From Myxococcales bacterium (lineage in GTDB: Bacteria > Myxococcota_A > Polyangia > Fen-1088): a stretch of DNA of 33,385 nt. Location of the stretch: NCBI GenBank assembly GCA_025350815.1, contig JANXXE010000170.1:1-33385 (forward strand), read 5' to 3'. Each line of letters starts with the position of its first letter. Position 1 is the stretch's first letter. Below are positions 7,536 through 15,089 of this stretch, in pieces. The notes beneath the pieces are model-generated. The model saw nothing but the letters and a program-made list of their open reading frames with translations, was not told where the DNA came from and made no database searches. Position numbers and translations under genes: made by a program.

Positions 7536-8033
7536 TCACGGCGCCGCGGAAAACGGCCGCACGGTCAGATCGCCGCCGCACGCATCCAGGGCCACGCGGG
7601 TTTGCGGATGCAGCAGCCCCGGCGCGGCCACCGTCGCCAGCGGAATCAGCACGAAGGGCCGCAGCAGCAGGGCAGGGTGGGGGATCGCAAGGTGTGGCTG
7701 GTCAAGGACGAGGTCGGAGTACAGCAAGATGTCGATGTCGATGGTCCGTGGCGCCTTGCTGCCGTCGGCGGGGCGTTCGCGACCAAGCGATCTCTCGATG
7801 CCCAGACACAAATTCAGCAGGGCCTGCGGCGACAGCGTCGTCTCGATCCTCAGCACCGCGTTCAGGTACGCGGGCTGCGGCCCCGAAGCCACGGCGTCCG
7901 TCTCGAAGACGGGGCTCTTACCATTGACGCGTGTGCCCGGCGCATCGTCGACGGCCCGCACGGCGGCGCGCAGAAACGCCAGGCGGTCGCCCAGGTTGGA
8001 ACCCAGCGCCAGGTAGGCGGAAACAGGCGGCAT
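7536..8033 (-). CDS. folK: 2-amino-4-hydroxy-6-hydroxymethyldihydropteridine pyrophosphokinase (HPPK)
   Basis: Transfers pyrophosphate from ATP to 6-hydroxymethyl-dihydropterin in folate synthesis; cytosolic. The 165-residue product shows the N-terminal ALGSNLGDR motif, the SPVFETDAVASG...YLNAVLRIET core, the PRTIDIDILLY signature and IPHPALLLRPFVLIPL. Length is typical of a stand-alone HPPK, with no fused FolB or FolP. The frame is open upstream to 8480, but that overlaps the ZIP gene. ATG 8033, 8 nt after TATCGT, gives the family-typical N-terminus (MPPVSAYLALGSN). It converges with the membrane-protein gene (23-bp gap) and diverges from the ZIP gene (48-bp gap). Confidence 0.95.
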   Translation of the reverse strand: MPPVSAYLALGSNLGDRLAFLRAAVRAVDDAPGTRVNGKSPVFETDAVASGPQPAYLNAVLRIETTLSPQALLNLCLGIERSLGRERPADGSKAPRTIDIDILLYSDLVLDQPHLAIPHPALLLRPFVLIPLATVAAPGLLHPQTRVALDACGGDLTVRPFSAAP

Positions 8034-8041
8034 CGGCGCCC

Positions 8042-8047
8042 ACGATA
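8042..8047 (-). promoter_or_regulatory. -10 element of folK
   Basis: TATCGT on the minus strand ends 8 nt before ATG 8033. No Shine-Dalgarno. The expected -35 position holds TTCTAT, which is weak. Confidence 0.45.
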
Positions 8048-8081
8048 GGGGGCATTGCCCCGTGATAGAAGGGCGTCCTTC

Positions 8082-8882
8082 ATGCGCAGCGCACTCATCG
8101 CGGCCCTCATCACGGGCCTGGCCACGGGCATCGGCGCGCTGCCGTTCGTGTTCGTGCGCGATCTGCCGCGCCGGGTTTACGACGGTGTCCTGGGCGTGGG
8201 CGCCGGGCTGATGCTGGCGGCGGCGACGCTGGGCTTGCTGGCCGAGGCGTTGCGCGCCGTGCATCTGCCCACGGGCGAATTGGACGCCGCGAACCTGGCG
8301 CTGGTGATCACGGGTTTCATCACCGGGGTGGCCATCGCGGCGATCATGGATCGTTTCATTCCGCACCGGCACGCGGGCGATCACCACCGGCACCTGGGCC
8401 ACGCGCCCGGACACGACGCGCACGATCATCCGGGCGAAATGCGCCGTACCTACGTCATCATCGGCGCGCTCAGCATTCACCGCCTGCCCGAGGGGCTGGC
8501 CATTGGCGCCGGTTTCGCGGCCTCCGGGGCCTCGCGCCTGGGCTGGATGCTCAGCACGGCGGTGGCGCTGCAGAACGTCTGCGAGGGCGTCGTGATGGGC
8601 GCACCGCTGCGCGCAGGCGGGCTGTCGCCGGGCCGCAGCCTGCTGGTCGCCTTGCTGACCGGTTTGACGATTCCCGTCGGTGCCTTCGTCGGCCTGACGT
8701 TGTCGTCGTGGGCGCTCAGCGTCCTACCGTTCGTGCTGGCCCTGGCCGGCGGGGCGCTGATCTACGTGACGTCCAACGAGATCATCCCGGAATCGCACAG
8801 CCACGGTAACGAGGGCACGGCCTCGGCCGGGGTGGTGACCGGATTCCTGCTGACGATGGTCGTGGGCGCGCTTTTGCGCTGA
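8082..8882 (+). CDS. ZIP-family metal transporter with an altered metal site
   Basis: Inner-membrane protein of 266 residues with about eight helices, presumably carrying Zn or another divalent cation inward. Family marks: a His-rich loop after the third helix (PHRHAGDHHRHLGHAPGH), a TM4 motif SIHRLPEG where ZIPs usually have HN-x-PEG, a TM5 motif LQNVCEG, and a later NEIIPESHSHG. TM4 keeps His and Glu but has Arg where the second metal-site Asn normally sits; TM5 keeps Gln and Glu. So the first metal site looks usable and the second looks lost. I chose ATG 8082 over the upstream TTG 8055. An AGAAGG stretch 8-10 nt upstream could be a weak ribosome-binding site. A perfect inverted repeat overlaps its stop codon. 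Confidence 0.85.
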   Translation: MRSALIAALITGLATGIGALPFVFVRDLPRRVYDGVLGVGAGLMLAAATLGLLAEALRAVHLPTGELDAANLALVITGFITGVAIAAIMDRFIPHRHAGDHHRHLGHAPGHDAHDHPGEMRRTYVIIGALSIHRLPEGLAIGAGFAASGASRLGWMLSTAVALQNVCEGVVMGAPLRAGGLSPGRSLLVALLTGLTIPVGAFVGLTLSSWALSVLPFVLALAGGALIYVTSNEIIPESHSHGNEGTASAGVVTGFLLTMVVGALLR

Positions 8883-8909
8883 CCGATCCGGGCGTAGGCA
8901 GCGCAAAAG
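8871..8909. repeat. 10-bp perfect inverted repeat at the ZIP gene stop
   Basis: CTTTTGCGCT (8871-8880) and AGCGCAAAAG (8900-8909) are exact reverse complements with a 19-nt loop. The left arm holds the last codons of the ZIP gene; the right arm overlaps the -35 region of the next gene. Without a T-tract it is not a classical terminator. It could be a processing or attenuation hairpin or an operator. Confidence 0.7.
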
Positions 8910-8923
8910 ATCCGCGCTAAGGT
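8895..8923 (+). promoter_or_regulatory. Promoter of the CnbZ/RidA-like gene
   Basis: TAGGCA (8895-8900), 17-bp spacer, TAAGGT (8918-8923), then 7 nt to ATG 8931. No Shine-Dalgarno, so leaderless. The -35 matches the consensus at four of six positions and touches the inverted repeat. Confidence 0.5.
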
Positions 8924-8930
8924 GCCACGC

Positions 8931-9683
8931 ATGTCGCAGCTTCAGCCCTTTTCCGATGGTGGCTATTCCTTCGTTCCCGGCGGTCCAGCGCACGCCCAAA
9001 GTGTTCGCGCCGCCGACGGCTACGCGATCGAGCGCGCTCGCTTCACGCGCCCCTTACCGTTGCAGAAGGGCTTTGCCGCAATTGAGGCGCACCTCAAACG
9101 CAGCAGTCGACCGCTGACCGCCCTGTGCGCGGCGGAACTGCGCTGCCCGAAACAATTCACCATGAACGGCTTCGAGGCCTTCAACATGGAATACGGGTCT
9201 GTCCTTGAACGCTGGGGCCTGCTGCGCGCGGGCCTGAATCCGGTGTCGCGTTCCAACGTCGCGCCGTTGATCGACCCGCCCTCCGAGCCGTCGTTCTACG
9301 CGTTCTGCTACACGGTGCCCAGCACCGACGGCAAGACCAGCTTTGTCGCCTCGGGCAGCGCCGAATGGCCCGAGGGCACACGTTTCCCCGACGATATCGT
9401 GGCCCGCGGTGACGTGTCGGCCGCCGGCATCGCCGCCAAGGCACGCTGTGTGCTGGACGCAATGGACCGCCGCATGTCGCGCGCGGGCGTCGGCTGGAAG
9501 GATGTCACCGGGACGCAGGTCTACACCGTCGAGAATTTCCTCGCGGTGTTGGCCGAACAGATCCTGCCGCTGACCGGCAACAGCGGCGGCGTGACCTGGC
9601 ACTACACCCGGCCGCCCATCGAGGAACTGGATTTCGAAATAGATGTGCGCGGCGTCGCAACCGAGCGCGTCATCGCCGTCTGA
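8931..9683 (+). CDS. CnbZ/RidA-like protein (2-aminomuconate-type deaminase relative)
   Basis: The 250-residue predicted cytosolic protein has an N-terminal segment (YSFVPGGPAHAQ, then AIERARFTRPLPL) and a C-terminal YjgF/RidA-like half (about residues 165-245: AAKARCVLDAMDRRM...VTGTQVYTV...VTWHYTRPP). From memory this overall pattern matches the 2-amino-5-chloromuconate deaminase (CnbZ) group, enzymes that hydrolyse enamines or imines. No other aromatic-degradation gene is nearby, so the real substrate is probably a general reactive enamine; that is inference. GTG 8922 is an alternative start, but ATG 8931 fits the -10 placement. Single gene, tandem with the ZIP gene. Confidence 0.6.
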   Translation: MSQLQPFSDGGYSFVPGGPAHAQSVRAADGYAIERARFTRPLPLQKGFAAIEAHLKRSSRPLTALCAAELRCPKQFTMNGFEAFNMEYGSVLERWGLLRAGLNPVSRSNVAPLIDPPSEPSFYAFCYTVPSTDGKTSFVASGSAEWPEGTRFPDDIVARGDVSAAGIAAKARCVLDAMDRRMSRAGVGWKDVTGTQVYTVENFLAVLAEQILPLTGNSGGVTWHYTRPPIEELDFEIDVRGVATERVIAV

Positions 9684-9711
9684 GCCGGCAACCAACTCTG
9701 CGGGGTAGCGC

Positions 9712-9717
9712 TATACT
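9712..9717 (+). promoter_or_regulatory. Possible -10 element of the PQQ-propeller gene
   Basis: TATACT, 60 nt before ATG 9778. Unlike most genes here, this one would have a leader of about 53 nt and a Shine-Dalgarno (GGAG, 9769-9772, 5 nt from ATG). Confidence 0.4.
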
Positions 9718-9777
9718 GGTGCGCGCCCCCGAGTGTCCTCGCTGTAACCGCGCCTTGCGCGCGCGACCGGAGTTGCC

Positions 9778-11520
9778 ATGAACAAGTTCCTTCTGTTCGG
9801 CCTGCTTGGTTTTTCCCTGACCTGTTCGCGGTCGTCCCAGCCGGGTGAGGCCAGCGACGATGCGGGCGGCGACAACACCGGTGCCGCGGGCACGTCGGGT
9901 CACGTGGGCACGGGCGGCAGCGGCAGCGGTGGGGCAGCGGGCAGTGCGGGTACCACCGGCAGTGCGGGGACTGGCGGCGCCGCGGGCAGCGCAGGCACCA
10001 CCGGTACCGCTGGCACGGGCGGGGCCACCGGCAGGGATTCGGGCGTGGCTGACGGCGCGCGCCCAGCGGTTGATGCCCCGGTGGTCGCGCCCACGCCTAC
10101 GGGGGCCTCGGTGGTGGAACGCAACAACCACCCGTCGCGCGACGGATTGTTCGTGCAGCCGACGCTCACGCGCGCGAAGGCCGCCAAGATGGTGCCGGAC
10201 GCCGCCTTCAACCCGGTGTTTCAAGGTGTCATGTGGGCCTCGCCCCTTTACCTGGAAAATGGTCCCGGCAACAAGGGCGCGTTCTTCGTGGCCACCAGCC
10301 AGAATCGGGTTTACGCCTTCGACGAAACCACCGGCGCCACCGCCTGGATGGCGACCATCGGCAATCCGCCGCCCGCCAACGGCGTCGCCTGCGGCAACAT
10401 TCACCCGCTGGGGATCATCAGCACGCCGGTGATCGATGCCTCGGCGCGCACGATCTACGTGGCCGGCGCCGTCGGTGCCCAGGTCATCGAACGGCACGAG
10501 ATCCACGCCCTGTCCGTCGACGACGGCAAAGAACGCCCGGGCTGGCCCGTCGACGTGTCCAAGATGACCGCCGGCAATTTGCGCTTCGATCCGCCGTCGC
10601 AGAACCAGCGCAGCGCCCTGTCGCTGGTCAACGGCATCCTGTACGTCGCGTACGGCGGCCACGTGGGCGACTGCGGCCCCTATCACGGCTGGGTCATTGC
10701 GGTCGACACCAAGACCCCGACGAAGACCGGCGCGTGGGCGACCGGTGGCGCGGGCGAGGCCATCTGGGCCGCGGGCGGAATGGCATCGGACGGCAATGGT
10801 GTTTTTGCGATTACCGGCAACAACACCGCCCGCGCGGTCACGCACGCCGACAGCGAGGAGGTCGTCCGCCTTACCGGAATGGCGACCCTGGATCGCAGCG
10901 ACGCGAATCTGTACTACCCGAAAAGCTGGCTGACCATGGACCAGACCGACGCGGATTTTGGTTCCAACAACCCCGTCTACGTCGAGGTTCCCGGCGCCAC
11001 GCCGGCCGGCCTGGTCGTGGCCACGGCGAAGGACGGCCATATGTATTTCCTCGACAGCAAGAAGCTGGGCGGGGCGGGCGGCCATCTGGTCGACTTTCAG
11101 GTTGCCACCACGGCGATGGCGATTCGCACGGCGCCGACGGCGTACGCGACGCCCAAGGGCGTGCACGTTGCGCTGACGATCGACACGAAGTCGACCGGTT
11201 GCAACGGCCTGGCGGGCAGCGTCGTCCTGTCGGTGCTGGTGGCGCCCGGTGCGCCGGTGAAGCCGTCGGTCGCGTGGTGCGCCCCGATCACGGGCCAGGC
11301 CTCGCCCATCACGACGACCACCGACGGTCAGAATGAATCCCTTGTCTGGTACATCAGCGGCAACAAGCTGCTGGCGGTCGACGGCGACACCGGCCAGCCC
11401 GTGTTCGGCGGTGGCACGGGCACCTGCGCCGGCGTGATTCGCTGGGCCTCGCCCATCGCCGTCAAGGGCCGCATCATCGTTGGCGGCGCCGGCCGCCTGT
11501 GTTCGTGGTCGTCGCCCTGA
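9778..11520 (+). CDS. Secreted PQQ-like beta-propeller protein, probable lipoprotein
   Basis: The 580-residue product has an N-terminal hydrophobic signal ending near FSLTC (a weak lipobox). A Gly/Ala/Ser/Thr-rich repeated linker fills about residues 40-85 (units such as GSAGTTG and AGTGGA). The rest looks like a pyrrolo-quinoline-quinone-type propeller: VYAFDETTGATAWMATIG is a standard propeller blade, and similar blades follow (YFLDSKKLGGAGG; LLAVDGDTGQPVFGGG). No dehydrogenase metal or PQQ ligands are obvious, so a structural or binding role is as likely as catalysis. The Shine-Dalgarno fixes the start. A long minus-strand open frame covering the gene is a shadow of its codon bias. Confidence 0.75.
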   Translation: MNKFLLFGLLGFSLTCSRSSQPGEASDDAGGDNTGAAGTSGHVGTGGSGSGGAAGSAGTTGSAGTGGAAGSAGTTGTAGTGGATGRDSGVADGARPAVDAPVVAPTPTGASVVERNNHPSRDGLFVQPTLTRAKAAKMVPDAAFNPVFQGVMWASPLYLENGPGNKGAFFVATSQNRVYAFDETTGATAWMATIGNPPPANGVACGNIHPLGIISTPVIDASARTIYVAGAVGAQVIERHEIHALSVDDGKERPGWPVDVSKMTAGNLRFDPPSQNQRSALSLVNGILYVAYGGHVGDCGPYHGWVIAVDTKTPTKTGAWATGGAGEAIWAAGGMASDGNGVFAITGNNTARAVTHADSEEVVRLTGMATLDRSDANLYYPKSWLTMDQTDADFGSNNPVYVEVPGATPAGLVVATAKDGHMYFLDSKKLGGAGGHLVDFQVATTAMAIRTAPTAYATPKGVHVALTIDTKSTGCNGLAGSVVLSVLVAPGAPVKPSVAWCAPITGQASPITTTTDGQNESLVWYISGNKLLAVDGDTGQPVFGGGTGTCAGVIRWASPIAVKGRIIVGGAGRLCSWSSP

Positions 11521-11569
11521 CTCACCGACCACGGAACGCGTGGTTTCCGCGGTCGTCGCGGCGCCCGGG

Positions 11570-12094
11570 TCAGTTGCGGGTGAACACGAACGAGCCGTTC
11601 GTCAGCGGCAGTGTTTCTGTGCCGCCACTGCGCACCAGGGTGGCCTCGAAGGTCCCCTTCCATCGCTCGCCGGTGGCCTTGGCGACGCTGGTGACGACAA
11701 CGCTGCAGGATCCCATCGTGTCATTCCCCAGATACACATCGGTGTTGGTGCCTTTGAACACCTGGTGCATCACGGCTGCCGCCGGCGCTGTCTTGCAGTC
11801 ATATGTGCCCGTGGCGTCTGTGGGAATCGTGACCTGAAGGGACGGCGGCCGCGTCGAATTGGACGGCGCCTGGCCGAGAAATTTTCGCCCCGCAAACACC
11901 TGGCTGTTGGCCAGTGTCTGCGTGAACGAGATGGGTGTGCCGCCTATCGTGGCGAAAAGACCGTCGCCGGCAGGTCCCGTCGTCGCGCCCCCCGCGTCAG
12001 CGGTCGATGCGCCCGAACCCCCGCAAGAGACGGCACCCAGGATCAAGGCACCGAAGGCGATGCCGATGATTGATGATGTGGTGGTCCTGGACAT
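11570..12094 (-). CDS. Small lipoprotein, unknown function
   Basis: The 174-residue product has a signal with lipobox ALILGAVSC (Cys about residue 24), a short Gly/Ala/Thr linker, and a beta-rich domain of about 130 residues with two cysteines (YDCKT and SCSVV) that may form a disulfide. I do not recognise the domain. Last gene of a three-gene minus-strand operon with the lipoprotein at 12127 and the diheme cytochrome at 12966. AGGAG lies 5 nt before ATG 12094. The context suggests an accessory envelope partner of the cytochrome. Confidence 0.7.
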   Translation of the reverse strand: MSRTTTSSIIGIAFGALILGAVSCGGSGASTADAGGATTGPAGDGLFATIGGTPISFTQTLANSQVFAGRKFLGQAPSNSTRPPSLQVTIPTDATGTYDCKTAPAAAVMHQVFKGTNTDVYLGNDTMGSCSVVVTSVAKATGERWKGTFEATLVRSGGTETLPLTNGSFVFTRN

Positions 12095-12099
12095 GGTGA

Positions 12100-12104
12100 C
12101 TCCT
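12100..12104 (-). promoter_or_regulatory. Shine-Dalgarno of the small lipoprotein
   Basis: AGGAG on the minus strand, 5 nt before ATG 12094. An example of the rule that genes inside operons carry a ribosome-binding site. Confidence 0.65.
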
Positions 12105-12126
12105 GCGGGTGTGAGGCGAAGGCCGC

Positions 12127-12942
12127 CTAGAACTCCAGGCCGCCCGGGCAGTAGTCAGCGTGGAACTTGCCCTTGATGCTGCCCACCGGGAACAAAACGT
12201 CCAGCGTGCCCTCCACGTACATCCCCGGTTTGTAGGCCGTCAAAGTCAACGTGCCGCTCTTGCAGCCGTGCTCGCCGATCTCACTGCCGAAGGCGTAGTT
12301 CACCTCGGCCGTGCCTTTTGATGCCCCGACGGCCGCCCCAACCGTCGGCAGGTTCATCCCCACGGTCGTGCTGCCGATAATCATCTCAAGTATCTGTGTC
12401 CCCATCGGGATGGTGGGAAGCCATTTGGTCATCTTGGAAATGTCCGCGCAGGTCACGGGTCCGCTGAACAGGTAGATGAAGGGGCCACCGGCGGCCTCCG
12501 AGGGCATCGCGGGCTTGCCGATCCACAGGCCGCTCATGACTGGCATGATGACGCGATCGCTGTACATGCCGGTCAGCGCGTTCCCGCCGGCCCCGCCACC
12601 CGAATCAGCCGCAGTCACCGCGCCTGCGTCGGGGCCGCCGCCGGCCTTGTCCACGGCCGCATCAGCGCCGGAGGTTCCAGCCGTGCCGGTCGTGCCGCCG
12701 GAACCGGCCGTACCGGTCGACCCCGCCGTCCCACCGGAAGCGCCGGCTGCGCCAGTGCCCGCCGTGCCCTTGTTACCGCCCGAGCCCGAGCCCGCCGCAC
12801 CGCTGGTCCCCGCGGTGCCTTCGTCCCCGCCCGCGCCACCGGATCCCGACGGCTTCGACGACGAGCCGCCACAGGCCAATGGTCCGGCCATCAGGGCCAC
12901 AAGTCCGAAACCCAGGATTCTTCGTTGCATCACTGTGATCAT
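12127..12942 (-). CDS. Lipoprotein with Gly/Ala/Thr-repeat linker, unknown function
   Basis: The 271-residue product has its signal peptide from ATG 12942 (MITVMQRRIL..., lipobox GPLAC near residue 25). A long low-complexity linker (about residues 28-115, GTAGTSGAAGSGSGG-like) is followed by a domain of about 150 residues containing FSGPVTCADISKM and an SEIGEHGCKSGTLTL segment, with two to four cysteines. I do not recognise the domain. The linker type is the same as in the 9778 propeller protein and is common in myxobacterial surface lipoproteins. AAGGAG 7 nt upstream selects ATG 12942 over the earlier in-frame ATG at 12981. It sits between the diheme cytochrome and the small lipoprotein on one operon. 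Confidence 0.7.
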   Translation of the reverse strand: MITVMQRRILGFGLVALMAGPLACGGSSSKPSGSGGAGGDEGTAGTSGAAGSGSGGNKGTAGTGAAGASGGTAGSTGTAGSGGTTGTAGTSGADAAVDKAGGGPDAGAVTAADSGGGAGGNALTGMYSDRVIMPVMSGLWIGKPAMPSEAAGGPFIYLFSGPVTCADISKMTKWLPTIPMGTQILEMIIGSTTVGMNLPTVGAAVGASKGTAEVNYAFGSEIGEHGCKSGTLTLTAYKPGMYVEGTLDVLFPVGSIKGKFHADYCPGGLEF

Positions 12943-12949
12943 TGTCCGG

Positions 12950-12955
12950 CTCCTT
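12950..12955 (-). promoter_or_regulatory. Shine-Dalgarno of the linker lipoprotein
   Basis: AAGGAG on the minus strand, 7 nt before ATG 12942. It decides the start codon. Confidence 0.65.
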
Positions 12956-12965
12956 GTGATTGGGC

Positions 12966-13943
12966 TCATGGTTGGTCGCATTTGAATGGCCCGTTATCGA
13001 TGGGCGGCAAATGCAAAATGTACGTTGCAATGTCCTTCAGATCGGCATCGGTCATATCGCCCATCCTGTGCATTCCACCCGGCATGGTGCTGCACAAGAG
13101 ACGGTTGGTGCCCTTTTCGGTATTGGTCTTGATCGAATCCACAACATCCATGATGGACCAGCCCGCCAAGCCCTTTGCGTGGGGGGTGATGTTGGTGGAA
13201 GTGGCCGCCGCGAGATCCGTGCGCGACTTGTACTTGCGGCCGCCGCTGAACGCCTTGGTGAAATCAGTCTCGTCGGGGCGAATTTCGGGTGTGTGGCATT
13301 GCAGACAGGCCACGATGGACAGGTATCGACCCCGTTCAGCGGCCGCAAACAGCGGGTCGCCCGCCGGCAATACCGCGTGTGGCACTTGGTCGTTCTTGAT
13401 TTGTGGCGCCGGCGAATCGGGATTGGGCAAGGTGTCCGGCGGGACGACATTCGGATTGGACGGAATCGTGCGCAGATATTTGATAATTGAATCCAAATCT
13501 TCGCGGGTCAATTGCGAATACATCGGGTACGGCATGATGGGCCACAGGGCCACGTGTTCGTCGTCGATGCCCACAGTGATTGCGGTGCGGACGTCGTCGT
13601 CCGACCACATGGCCAGACCCTCATCCTTGTGCGAGGTCAGGTTCTCGGCGTAGACACTGACCGTCTCGCCATTGCGGTACTTGAAATCGTAAGAACGGCT
13701 GCCCGCCAGGTACTTCGACATATCGGGCTTGCCGTCCGGCAAAGTCGGCGTGTGGCATTCGCCACAAACCAGGACGTTGTCGACCAGATAACGGCCCCGC
13801 TCGACCGTGCCCAGAAGCTTCGAGCCCCCCGTGGCGGGCGTGGTTGAAGAAGACGACTTGGAACAAGAGCCAAGCGCCACAAATGCGGCGGCCGCAAAAG
13901 AAAACCAAAGAAGCGGCCTCGTGCCAGTCACACGGAACATCAT
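12966..13943 (-). CDS. Diheme c-type cytochrome lipoprotein
   Basis: The 325-residue product carries a lipoprotein signal (lipobox ALGSC, Cys27) and two cytochrome c domains: CGECH (C60-H64) and CLQCH (C213-H217), each after an ERGRYL helix as in class I cytochromes. Met candidates for sixth ligands lie at MPYPM (137-141) and in the STMPGGM segment. The layout resembles the membrane-attached cytochrome subunits of periplasmic dehydrogenases (domain, linker, domain), but no dehydrogenase gene is adjacent. It probably moves electrons in the periplasm or outer membrane. GGAGG 5 nt upstream of ATG 13943 fixes the start. It leads an operon with two lipoproteins and is divergent (105 bp) from the operon at 14049. 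Confidence 0.88.
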   Translation of the reverse strand: MMFRVTGTRPLLWFSFAAAAFVALGSCSKSSSSTTPATGGSKLLGTVERGRYLVDNVLVCGECHTPTLPDGKPDMSKYLAGSRSYDFKYRNGETVSVYAENLTSHKDEGLAMWSDDDVRTAITVGIDDEHVALWPIMPYPMYSQLTREDLDSIIKYLRTIPSNPNVVPPDTLPNPDSPAPQIKNDQVPHAVLPAGDPLFAAAERGRYLSIVACLQCHTPEIRPDETDFTKAFSGGRKYKSRTDLAAATSTNITPHAKGLAGWSIMDVVDSIKTNTEKGTNRLLCSTMPGGMHRMGDMTDADLKDIATYILHLPPIDNGPFKCDQP

Positions 13944-13948
13944 GAAGT

Positions 13949-13953
13949 CCTCC
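13949..13953 (-). promoter_or_regulatory. Shine-Dalgarno of the diheme cytochrome
   Basis: GGAGG on the minus strand, 5 nt before ATG 13943 (8 nt before the adjacent in-frame ATG 13940). It rules out the upstream ATG at 14006. Confidence 0.65.
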
Positions 13954-14013
13954 AGGTGGCGTGTCGGGGCGAGTTCGGCAGTCTGTACCCGGGCATTCCT
14001 TTGCACAAGGGCC

Positions 14014-14042
14014 TTGATCGCTGATGTAACTGTGCGTAGCCT
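14014..14042 (+). promoter_or_regulatory. Promoter of the heme-protein operon, leaderless
   Basis: TTGATC (14014-14019), 17-bp spacer, TAGCCT (14037-14042), then 6 nt to GTG 14049. No Shine-Dalgarno. One of the best-formed promoters in the window. Confidence 0.65.
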
Positions 14043-14048
14043 CCGTCC

Positions 14049-15089
14049 GTGCCGTCGTCCGCGCGGGTCATTGTTGTTCGCTGCGTGATCGCGGTCGCGG
14101 CGCTGGGATCCTGTTCATCCGGCGGGTCGGGCCCGACGTGCACGGACACCCCTGGCGGCATTCCCACCGATCTGGCCTGTACGGGCCTGTATCCCGAGGG
14201 CGATTCGTCGAAATATGCGGCGACGGCCGTGCCCTACGTGCCGGGCGTCGTTCTGTGGAGCGACGGCGCGGAGAAACGTCGATTTCTGTATCTGCCGCCG
14301 TCGACGAAGATCGACACGTCGGACATGGACGCCTGGAAATTCCCCGTGGGCACCAAGGCCTGGAAGGAATTTCGTCTGAATGGTCACGCGGTCGAGACGC
14401 GTCTCCTGTGGAAAAAAACTGCGGCCGAATGGGAACACGCGACCTATATCTGGGACGCGGCCGGCAAGTCGGCCAAGATCAATCTGTCTAAAGGGCCGAC
14501 GCTGGTCGAGGGTGGCTACGAGATCCCGACGGCGGTGAAGGTTTGTGCCAAGTGTCACAGCGGTGGCTCGGATGTTCTATTGGGCATCGAGGCTGTCGCG
14601 CTGGCCCTGCCGACGGCCGAGGGCATTACGCTGGGCAGCCTGGTGTCGGCCGGCCGGTTGAGCGCGCCGCCCGCCACGACGTCGATCACGCTGCCCGAGG
14701 ATGGCACCGGCAAGGGCGCCGTTGCGATTGGCTACCTGCACGCGAATTGCGGAATGTCCTGCCATTCCAGTCGGGCGTTGGCCAACGAGACCGGCCTGGA
14801 TATGCGGCTGCGCGCCGGTGATTTTTGGCCGCCGTCGGGTACGGCCGTTTCCACCCTGGCGGCCACCGCGGCATTCCGCACGGGCGTCAACCAGGACGTG
14901 AAGACCAAGACCTACGCCGACGCGTTCGTGGGCGCCCAGCGCATCACGCCTGGCTCGCACGATCTCAGCGCGGTCTGGCAGGTGGTCCACCGCCGCGGCG
15001 ATCGCCAGATGCCCCCCATCGTCAGCCACAAAATAGACGAGCCCGGCGTGCAGCGTCTGGCCGACTGGATCGACGCGCTTCCCAAATGA
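14049..15089 (+). CDS. Lipoprotein with CXXCH and CXXXCH motifs, SO2930-like
   Basis: The 346-residue product has a signal with lipobox ALGSC (Cys22). The central part reads like the SO2930/TIGR03806-type cytochromes: [33 protein letters not shown], then [10 protein letters not shown] (C166, C169, H170) and [12 protein letters not shown]. In the last motif the spacing is C234-GMS-C238-H239, i.e. three residues between the cysteines instead of two, so the second heme site is non-canonical. First gene of a four-gene operon; the next start overlaps its stop (ATGA). It is likely an outer-membrane or periplasmic electron carrier. The GTG start is supported by TAGCCT placed 6 nt upstream. Confidence 0.8.
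   Translation: MPSSARVIVVRCVIAVAALGSCSSGGSGPTCTDTPGGIPTDLACTGLYPEGDSSKYAATAVPYVPGVVLWSDGAEKRRFLYLPPSTKIDTSDMDAWKFPVGTKAWKEFRLNGHAVETRLLWKKTAAEWEHATYIWDAAGKSAKINLSKGPTLVEGGYEIPTAVKVCAKCHSGGSDVLLGIEAVALALPTAEGITLGSLVSAGRLSAPPATTSITLPEDGTGKGAVAIGYLHANCGMSCHSSRALANETGLDMRLRAGDFWPPSGTAVSTLAATAAFRTGVNQDVKTKTYADAFVGAQRITPGSHDLSAVWQVVHRRGDRQMPPIVSHKIDEPGVQRLADWIDALPK

Noticed and set aside
9900-10030. Possible VNTR or CRISPR-like repeats in the propeller-gene linker
   Set aside because: The units are short, imperfect and coding (Gly/Ala/Thr linker); no spacers, no cas genes.
9670-11532. 620-codon minus-strand open frame opposite the PQQ-propeller gene
   Set aside because: Its product is Arg/His/Gly-rich with no motif, and the plus-strand frame has a signal peptide, linker and propeller blades. 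It is a by-product of GC-rich codon use.
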